From Baffinella frigidus (lineage: Eukaryota; Cryptophyceae; Cryptomonadales; Baffinellaceae): DNA of 15,472 nt. Positions within the stretch are counted from its first letter, which is position 1, and each line of letters opens with the position of its first letter. The stretch is taken from NCBI GenBank assembly GCA_026770585.1, contig MU646467.1, positions 517,797-533,268 of the forward strand. Direction: 5' to 3'. Below the pieces are notes generated by a model, which ran no database searches, was not told the origin of the DNA, and saw only the letters and a program-made list of their open reading frames with translations. A program made the translations under genes and the position numbers. Below, piece by piece: positions 11,401 to 15,472 of the stretch.

Positions 11401-14054
11401 TAAACCCTAAACCCTAAAACCTAAACCATAAACTAGGCCACGCCAGGTCACCAGTCGATATTTCATTTTCACTACATGATCTTCCAGTAAAGTTGATTCT
11501 ACCCGTGAAACACGCCAAACGTGTTGGGAATTGGAGCTCTTTGCCGCGGGCATAACGTTTTTTTTACAGAATTTGTACCAGGATAAGCCATCTATTGCGA
11601 ACGAGTGTGTATGACATTCCCTCTTGTGACATGGCGTGGCACACGCGCCTGGCCGCGGACACGGGGCACGGGCACGGGGCGGCTGGGCAGGTGACCCTAA
11701 ACCCGAAACCCTACACCCGAAACCCTACACCCGAAACCCTACACCCGAAACCCGAAACCAAACCCTACATCCTAAACCCTAAACCCGAAACCCGAAACCC
11801 GAAACCAAACCCTAAACCCTACACCCTAAACCCGAAACTAACCCGAAACCCTCAACCCTAAACTAACCCTAAACCAAACCCTAAACCCTACACCCTAAAC
11901 CCTACACCCTACACCCTACACCCTACACCCTAAACCCTAGGCCCTACACCCTAGGTGGCGGGGAAGCGGCAGTTCACAGGGATAGTGGATTGCGTTCGCA
12001 AAACCATCGCGGCTGACGGCATCCGGGGTACCACGCCAGGCTCTTGGGTAGGGTATTCCAGGCTCGTTCTTGGAGCCATTGGCCGTTGTTCGAGCCGTTT
12101 TCTCCTGAAAATTGACTTTTGAATGCCGTTTTCTCTTGAAAAAATGACTTTTGAATACCCCCCCCCCCTCCAGCCCTGCGTGGGGTACTCACACGAGGCT
12201 TTTCAAGCCCCCAATTTTCAAGTCGATTGTAGGCGTTGTGTGGGAATTTCATAGGCTAACGGCCTGAAAATGGGGTAGTTATGCATACGGCATTGCCTAG
12301 GACCTCCTACCGTAGGCCGAGGGATCCTAGGACCCAAAAGTCCCGGCCTACGGTAGGAGGTCTTAGGCAATGCCGTAGGCCTAACTACCCCATTTTTGGT
12401 CAGTTACCCTTTTAGATTGTGGATTGCGTTGGCAAGACCGTCGCGGCCGATGGCATCCGGGGCAACCGCACGATAACGCGAGAGGGGCCTGTTTAAAACC
12501 GATGTGCTTTTAAAAGTGGGCATTTGTGTAGTAACTTTCGTTGATTGGTCACGTAACTCTTGAGGTTGGCGGCATCCGGAGCAAATCGTCTTTCTCTTCT
12601 TTATTACTCTCGATACAAGTCCTGAATGAGGCCCTTGAGCCTTGAGCTGAGTGATACAAACGTCTAAGCTGGGGTGTACACCCCTGCGGGTTCACGGTTT
12701 AGTATTTTATACGACTAAACCCGAAACCCGAAACCCGAAACCCGAAACCCGCAGGGGTGTACCGCGGGCGGGTACGAGCCGTCGGTGGCGGGGACATCGT
12801 GTATCCCTAGACCCTAAACCGCAAACACCTTAAACCCTGAGGGTGGACCGCGGGTGCGTAGTCGTAGAAAATAACAGGGGTGTACCCGCGAACAGGGGTG
12901 TACCACACGAGGCTATCCATGCGAACAGATTCATAAGTTAATTAATGGATTATTGCCCAGGAAACACGCCAAAAGTCAGCATTTGATCACGTTTCCGTAC
13001 GGACGTCCGTACGGAAACGTGATCATTTCCCCACAAATTTTAAAATGTCCTTTTATTCTGTTCGTATGGATAGCCTCGTGTGGTACCCGCACGCCTGAGG
13101 ATTCGGGTACAACCCTGAGGGTTGACGCTTCTGCATTTTCTACGATCTCATCCGGTCAGGTATTTAATTTGAATGCTCGGCGGAGTTCCCCATACAACGA
13201 AAATTACTACACAAGCGATGAAAGAGTCGTGTCCGAAAGATCATATGTAGTAAATTTCATACATTTCGGGAACTCCCGAGCATTTAGTTTAAATATCTGA
13301 CCGGATGAGATCAGGGGTGTGGGTACACCCCTTAGGGTTGACGGTTCTGGGTTTTCTAACCGTAAACCCGCAGGGGTGTACCGCGGGTACGGGCCGGGAC
13401 GTCACTGACGGGGACTTCTCCAGGAAATGTGTAACCTGGGGCTTGGATTGGAGCTTTTTTCCTTCGCGAAGCCGTGTCTCTTAATGTCTCCCTGGGTGGT
13501 GTGCAGGGGTTCACCGTGGGTACGGGCCGTCAGTGGAGGGGATCGTCGTGTATCGCACAATTATAAAACGGTTGACAAAGAAACGTCAAAACAAACGGCA
13601 GGCAACATGACACGGAACGGCAGGCAGAATTGTCACAAACGGCAGGTGATAGACTCGGTCGGGGAGGCGACACGCGAGAGCAGAAAGATGCTCTAGAGAG
13701 TCACCCACCCAGACTCATATTTCACCGAGTATACAACGTATACGAAGACAAAATGCCGTTGGTGACCTGGTCTGTGTGCACACACGACGCCTTAGCCGCG
13801 TCAGATCTGACGCGGTTGACTTTAGGTTTCTGGGCATTTCCCCTGAAAGATGTCAAACGTGGATGTTTGATCCCTCTGGCGTGGTGTGCAGGGGTGTAGG
13901 CGACCTGGCGTGGTGTGCAGGGGTGTAGGTGACCTGGCGTGTGTGCCGTTGGTGACCTGGCGTGTGTGCAGGGGTGTACCGCGGGTACGGGCCGTCGGTT
14001 GCGGGGATCATCGTCTACCGCGCGGGCTATTTCGGTCTCTACGACTTCTCCAAG
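8238..14054 (+). CDS. Mitochondrial ADP/ATP carrier, 7 exons assembled, C-terminus off window
   Basis: Exons 8238-8426, 8723-8800, 10100-10216, 10925-11016, 11314-11365, 11955-12027 and 13972-14054 join in phase to 228 residues. The family exchanges ADP and ATP across the inner mitochondrial membrane; it has three repeats with PX[DE]XX[KR]. The first motif is intact (P54-L-E-R-A-K59). The second is P155-L-E-F-T-Y160, with Tyr in place of the usual basic residue. [20 protein letters not shown] (92-111), [39 protein letters not shown] and [15 protein letters not shown] are all typical of adenine nucleotide translocases. The third repeat with the RRRMMM signature must lie beyond the right edge. 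The N-terminus is about 30 residues longer than in animals and could be used for targeting. Confidence 0.92.
8427..8722 (+). other. ADP/ATP carrier intron 1
   Basis: A 296-bp intron without visible repeats, echoes or telomere-like units. Like VMP1 intron 1, it lies next to the shared promoter and is plain. Confidence 0.75.
8723..8800 (+). CDS. ADP/ATP carrier exon 2
   Basis: Twenty-six codons, [20 protein letters not shown] then VPKEQG. It matches the matrix helix (KYxGxxDxxxRxxKEQG) following the first motif. The acceptor is GGTGCAG|GTCCAG and the donor GGG|GTGCGA, phase 0 at both ends. The LLQ|VQ join restores the family's typical LLQVQ. Confidence 0.9.
9103..9275. mobile_element. MITE-like element with CTAGCTCTG-type ends (copy 2)
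   Basis: Arms CTGCCTCAGTTTATCTGGGC and GCCCAGATTAACAGAGGCAG, extended by CTCCTC/GAGGAG. The left end GGTCTAGCGCTG matches the family at 1428-1574. Confidence 0.75.
9341..9502. mobile_element. MITE family 'TAACGGCCTGAAAATGGGG', copy 1
   Basis: Nearly full-length fold-back: ATAGGCTAACGGCCTGAAAA at the left pairs with TTTTCAGGCCGTTACCCTAT at the right; CATTGCCTAGG and CTACCGTAGGCC lie in both arms. About 162 bp. Confidence 0.92.
9557..9783 (+). repeat. Tandem copies of intron end plus carrier exon 3, 5' edge
   Basis: 9613-9659 is GAG|GTGATGGCGCTGCGGCG and on, about 47 exon bases with a few changes. 9758-9783 is GGCAG|GTGACGGCTCTGTG and on, and its preceding intron (9725-9757) also matches the intron before the true exon (10067-10099). 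CATGGTG...TTTCGATCCGT occurs at 9557 and 9668. So the duplicated units span the intron-exon junction. Confidence 0.93.
9908..9942 (+). repeat. Echo of carrier exon 3, near the 5' edge
   Basis: GTCGCGGAAACCTCTCCCAC then TGCCTGCGCTACTTC match exon 3, with the acceptor lost. It is upstream of the true exon. Confidence 0.88.
10100..10216 (+). CDS. ADP/ATP carrier exon 3
   Basis: Thirty-nine codons, [20 protein letters not shown] then [19 protein letters not shown]. This is the WRGN...RYFPTQAxNFAFK block of the family. The acceptor is ACGGCAG|GTGATG and the donor GAG|GTGCAC, which runs straight into CCCTAAACCC. Echoes: three 5'-edge or near-edge copies upstream (9613-9659, 9758-9783, 9908-9942) and one 3'-edge copy downstream (10391-10431). 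Confidence 0.95.
10217..10290 (+). repeat. Telomere-like array after the carrier exon 3 donor
   Basis: CCCTAAACCCTAATCCCTAA units start inside the donor hexamer (GTGCACCCTAAACCC). Poly-C tracts follow at 10290-10310. Confidence 0.95.
10391..10431 (+). repeat. Echo of carrier exon 3, 3' edge
   Basis: Forty-one bases encode ERYQKIxVRPREE codons with donor GAG|GTGCCC. Bounded on both sides by poly-C. Downstream of the true exon. Confidence 0.93.
10450..10472. other. Assembly gap (23 N)
   Basis: Gap of unknown bases flanked by poly-C on the left. Its true length may differ. The rest of intron 3 (10473-10924) has a dispersed palindromic repeat near 10700-10775 and no gene. Confidence 0.99.
10925..11016 (+). 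CDS. ADP/ATP carrier exon 4
   Basis: Thirty codons plus [22 protein letters not shown] then [10 protein letters not shown](T). It matches the helix 3 region (FAGNLASGGAAGATSL in relatives) and the start of the second carrier motif. The acceptor is TTCAG|GTGGGG. The donor AC|GTAACCCCC is continuous with telomere-like repeats. A 3'-edge echo with the same donor lies at 11095-11135. Confidence 0.92.
11017..11313 (+). repeat. Carrier intron 4: telomere-like arrays with exon 4 echo
   Basis: Nearly the entire 297-bp intron is CCCTAAA/CCCGAAA/CCCCAAA units. A homogeneous CCCGAAA block is at 11218-11262. At 11095-11135 lies an echo of the exon 4 3' edge (GCGACCGCCCTCACCGTC... GAGTTCAC|GTAACCCCC). 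The array runs into the exon 5 acceptor. Confidence 0.95.
11314..11365 (+). CDS. ADP/ATP carrier exon 5
   Basis: One base completes Thr159, then [23 protein letters not shown] is the conserved end of the second motif. The acceptor is AATCAG|GTACAC, directly after a CCCTA-type array, and the donor is GGG|GTAACC. A second copy at 11641-11690 lacks an acceptor AG at its 5' end, so this copy is taken as the used exon. Confidence 0.85.
11366..11440 (+). repeat. Telomere-like tract after the carrier exon 5 donor
   Basis: GTAACCCTGCACCCCAAACC and on to CCTAAACCATAAAC. The non-repetitive part 11441-11626 that follows shows no gene or echo. Confidence 0.85.
11641..11690 (+). repeat. Echo of carrier exon 5, 3' edge
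   Basis: [16 protein letters not shown] codons are kept and followed by CAG|GTGACCCTAAACCC. No AG acceptor precedes it. Downstream of the true exon. Confidence 0.92.
11694..11954 (+). repeat. Long telomere-like array ending in the exon 6 acceptor
   Basis: About 260 bp of CCCTAAA, CCCGAAA and CCCTACA units. The final unit CCCTAG supplies the acceptor AG of exon 6. Confidence 0.95.
11955..12027 (+). CDS. ADP/ATP carrier exon 6
   Basis: Twenty-four codons plus [21 protein letters not shown] then DGIR(G). It matches the family's (K)REFTGLxDCLxKxxxxDGxxG helix. The acceptor CCCTAG|GTGGCG is itself a telomere-like unit (CCCTAA to CCCTAG). The donor is CGGG|GTACCA, phase 1. Confidence 0.92.
12251..12411. 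mobile_element. MITE family 'TAACGGCCTGAAAATGGGG', copy 2
   Basis: Close copy of the element at 9341-9502, with the same ATAGGCTAACGGCCTGAAAA start and CATTGCCTAGG / CTACCGTAGGCC arms. It sits between exon 6 and its 3' echo. A half-copy is at 14828-14885. Confidence 0.92.
12415..12462 (+). repeat. Echo of carrier exon 6, 3' edge
   Basis: Codons for [16 protein letters not shown] are kept; the donor is changed to GGGGCAACC. A shorter piece (GGCGGCATCCGG) follows at 12568-12579. Both are downstream of the true exon. Confidence 0.9.
12677..12806 (+). repeat. Inverted and direct echoes of carrier exon 7, 5' edge
   Basis: TACACCCCTGCGGGTT (12677-12692) and AACCCGCAGGGGTGTA (12746-12761) are perfect 16-bp arms; the right arm is the exon 7 acceptor. 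A CCCGAAA array (12717-12750) leads to CGCAG|GGGTGTACCGCGG and about 54 diverged exon bases. Confidence 0.9.
12904..13082. mobile_element. MITE with GTAC target duplication and perfect central palindrome
   Basis: Ends CACACGAGGCTATCCATGCG and its near-complement, flanked by GTAC at 12900-12903 and 13083-13086. A 42-bp perfect palindrome is centred between 13004 and 13005 (arm starts TGATCACGTTTCCGTACGG). Without it the flanks read GGGGTGTACCCGC, as in the adjacent repeat at 12887-12899. Confidence 0.9.
13144..13312. mobile_element. MITE-like element in carrier intron 6
   Basis: Arms GATCTCATCCGGTCAG and CTGACCGGATGAGATC, continuing through GAATGCTCGG...GGAGTTCCC. The interior GAAAATTACTACA...GTAGTAAATTTC resembles the core of the element at 182-352. 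Confidence 0.9.
13371..13556 (+). repeat. Two echoes of carrier exon 7, 5' edge
   Basis: 13371-13410: CGCAG|GGGTGTACCGCGGG then TACGGGCC, then divergence. 13501-13556: TGCAG|GGGTTCACCGTGGG and on through codons for the IVVYR region. Both keep the acceptor and are upstream of the true exon. Confidence 0.92.
13872..13971 (+). repeat. Tandem acceptor units before carrier exon 7
   Basis: GACCTGGCGTG(GT)GTGTGCAG followed by GGGTGTAGG is repeated with about 30-bp period at 13878-13930, then in shorter forms until the true acceptor. GTGACCTGGCGTGGCATCAAG is repeated twice more at 15179-15224. Confidence 0.88.
13972..14054 (+). CDS. ADP/ATP carrier exon 7
   Basis: Two bases complete Gly201, then [20 protein letters not shown] and GLYDFSK. 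This is the (L)YxGFxVSVxGIIxYRxxYFGxYD block of the family. The acceptor is TGTGCAG|GGGTG and the donor AAG|GTCTAG, phase 0. At least three partial 5'-edge copies lie upstream in the 1.9-kb intron 6; this is the only copy with the full exon and a donor. Confidence 0.95.
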
Positions 14055-14112
14055 GTCTAGCTCTCCCTCACTCGGAGTTTCGTGTGTCCTCTGAAAGCCG
14101 CTCTACCTCCTA

Positions 14113-14373
14113 GCTCTGTCTCACTCGGGTTGACTGTCGGACTATTCACAAGTTGACATGCTGGGTGTGTGGTGCACATCCGTCAACTTTGGAGCGGAAG
14201 AGGTGTTATTAGGCCTTTACGGCCTTCCAAGGTCTAGCTCTCCCTCCCTGTCTATTTGCGCTCACCAATTTGGCGGGCCCGTTTTTTTTTTCGCTTTGAA
14301 GTGGTCGGAGGTGTACCGAGAATCCGGCGTTCCAACTTGAGAGTAGTCTGTCAGCCCGAGTGAGGCAGAGATC
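14113..14373. mobile_element. MITE-like element with CTGTCTCACTCGG ends
   Basis: The left arm (CTCACTCGGGTTGACTG... CAAGTTGACA) pairs with the right arm ending GTCAGCCCGAGTGAGGCAGAG. A direct repeat of the exon 7 donor region (TTCCAAG|GTCTAGCTCTCC) lies inside near 14225. Confidence 0.65.
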
Positions 14374-14384
14374 GGATGTGCATC

Positions 14385-14578
14385 CCACCAACCCTCACGG
14401 AGGGACCAAATCCACGATTTTTGACCTTGTGTGCAAAGCAGTTGAGCAAACCCATTTGTGGGAGAATGGGACTTTGAAGATGATATTGTGTAGGACAGAC
14501 CCCCCAAATAAGGGGGGTTGCACGGGCAAAATGGCTCCAATAAATTCGGTGATTTGGTCTCTCCGTGAGGGTTGGTGG
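14385..14578. mobile_element. MITE-like element in the last intron
   Basis: Arms CCACCAACCCTCACGGAGGG / complement at 14559-14578, continuing with ACCAAATC. About 194 bp, no coding sequence. Confidence 0.85.
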
Positions 14579-14602
14579 TCGCGCCCACGCCACGCAACCT
14601 GG

Positions 14603-14712
14603 TATCCCTTAATTGGCCAGTAGGCTCATACGCCCTACCGTAGGGCCCTAGGACCTGCCTAGGACCTCTTGCGGGTCAATTTTGACCGGCTGGCCACTTA
14701 AGGGATATCAAG
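14603..14712. mobile_element. MITE-like element, TATCCCTTAA ends
   Basis: TATCCCTTAATTGGCCAG pairs with CTGGCCACTTAAGGGATA; interior CGCCCTACCGTAGGGCCCTA recurs in inverted form at 3150-3205, which looks like a fragment of the same family. Confidence 0.8.
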
Positions 14713-14885
14713 GGTCAGACACCCATAACCTGTGCGGTTCGCTGAGCTTCTTCTCTCTTCTATATTACTTTCGATACGTCCTGGGTAGGCCCTCGAGCCT
14801 AGCGTTGAGTGATAGTACGCTGAGCGGCCTACCGTAGGCAATACCATAGGCTTAACTACCCGGTTTTCAGGACGTTAGCCTACGA

Positions 14886-15312
14886 ATGTGCATCGCGCCC
14901 GCGCCACGCGACCTTGCTGTCAGACACCAGCCATCCGGGCAGTTGGGTAGGTCCTAGTCTCACAAGGCCTTCACGGAAGGGAATGCATGGTGGCCATGCT
15001 GGGACCGATCCCCGTAACAAACTCACGTTTCTCCCTACGTCAGACTTGCATGCTCGGGGTGTGTTCGTGCGTTGTGTTGAGTGTTAGTGTGGAGGCTTGC
15101 TCGAAAGCGTGCCAGTCATCAAGCAATCGGGCGAGAATCAACTTTACAGGTGAAAGGTACTGAACTGAAATTTCGACTTGTGACCTGGCGTGGCATCAAG
15201 TGTGACCTGGCGTGGCATCAAGTAACCCGGCTCGGGTCAGGACCTCGGTTGCTCGTTGGAATGTGTCCCACAAGTAACCTGTGCGGTTCGCTGAGCTTTT
15301 GGATCTCGGCAG
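14886..15312 (+). other. Rest of the last carrier intron
   Basis: No gene seen. It holds a relative of the 9557/9668 unit (GCATGGTGGCCATGCTGGG near 14985), the doubled GTGACCTGGCGTGGCATCAAG, and CCTGTGCGGTTCGCTGAGCTT at 15279 that also occurs at 14729. Confidence 0.6.
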
Positions 15313-15373
15313 TTGGTCGTGATGCCGGTACTCGGACTCGGGGAGGGGAGCAAGAACGCCCACGGTGTTGTAG
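15313..15373 (+). CDS. Possible ADP/ATP carrier exon 8
   Basis: After CTCGGCAG the phase-0 frame reads LVVMPVLGLGEGSKNAHGVV, with a GTGACA donor following. KN(A)H plus hydrophobics resembles the loop after YD(T/S)AK in the family (…PDPKNTH…). The insert would make this loop several residues longer than usual. A diverged copy of the GLGEG part lies at the window edge (15435-15472), which fits the echo pattern; that copy might instead be the real exon. Confidence 0.35.
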
Positions 15374-15472
15374 GTGACACCCCCTCAGAGTCCCACCCCT
15401 GTTGACTAACCGGTTAGCACACATTTTGTACCACGAGCCGGTTCTCGGTCTCGGGGAGGGGAGAGCAAGAAC

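Noticed and set aside
11641-11690. Second copy of carrier exon 5 as the functional exon
   Set aside because: No AG acceptor precedes it, while the copy at 11314 has acceptor, donor and correct phase.
711-14250. Exon echoes as processed pseudogenes or retrocopies
   Set aside because: Copies include intron sequence next to the splice site, contain one exon edge only and stay beside the parent exon.
1-15472. Firm assignment to dinoflagellates, green algae or haptophytes
   Set aside because: TTTAGGG repeats, GC-rich exons and AG|G acceptors fit several groups; no lineage-specific marker is in the window.

Overview
This is a piece of a eukaryotic nuclear genome, most likely from a microbial alga or related protist. 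The genes are GC-rich and cut into small exons (52-189 nt) by large GT-AG introns. The introns are full of TTTAGGG-type heptamers, the telomere repeat of plants, green algae, dinoflagellates and several other algal groups. I cannot name the lineage more closely. There is no prokaryotic organisation, tRNA, rRNA or CRISPR array.

Two genes lie head to head around a 201-bp gap at 8037-8237. The minus-strand gene (8036 down to 62, C-terminus off the left edge) is a VMP1-type ER membrane protein of the VTT/DedA superfamily. I can assemble nine exons, about 392 residues, with all eight junctions in phase and without a stop. The plus-strand gene (8238 to 14054, C-terminus off the right edge) is a mitochondrial ADP/ATP carrier. 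Seven exons give 228 residues with all six junctions in phase, and a possible eighth lies at 15313. Neither looks like a pseudogene. Nearly all other ORFs in the window are intronic or antisense noise.

The introns are the unusual part. (1) Many exons are echoed by diverged partial copies of themselves. Copies of an exon's 5' edge, often with the acceptor AG, lie only upstream of that exon. Copies of its 3' edge, often with the donor GT, lie only downstream. I count more than twenty in the two genes and no exception. This is the footprint expected if introns grow by tandem duplication of segments spanning splice junctions. (2) Telomere-like heptamer arrays occur in both genes but always with the C-rich strand (CCCTAAA) as the sense strand. 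They therefore read TTTAGGG on the plus strand in the left gene and CCCTAAA in the right gene. They often touch the splice sites. (3) At least a dozen short inverted-repeat (MITE-like) elements are scattered through the introns; one has a GTAC target duplication inside an exon echo.

Layout: 1-710 VMP1 exon 9 and intron 8 with a MITE; 711-2155 exons 8 and 7, echoes and a 21-bp minisatellite; 2156-4365 exons 6 and 5 with many exon 6 echoes; 4366-6724 exons 4 and 3 with the longest telomere-like arrays; 6725-8036 exons 2 and 1; 8037-8237 shared upstream region; 8238-8800 carrier exons 1 and 2; 8801-12027 carrier exons 3-6 with echoes, CCCTAAA/CCCGAAA arrays and a 23-N gap; 12028-13971 a 1.9-kb intron with repeated exon 7 decoys and three MITEs; 14055-15472 a further intron, MITEs and the possible exon 8.
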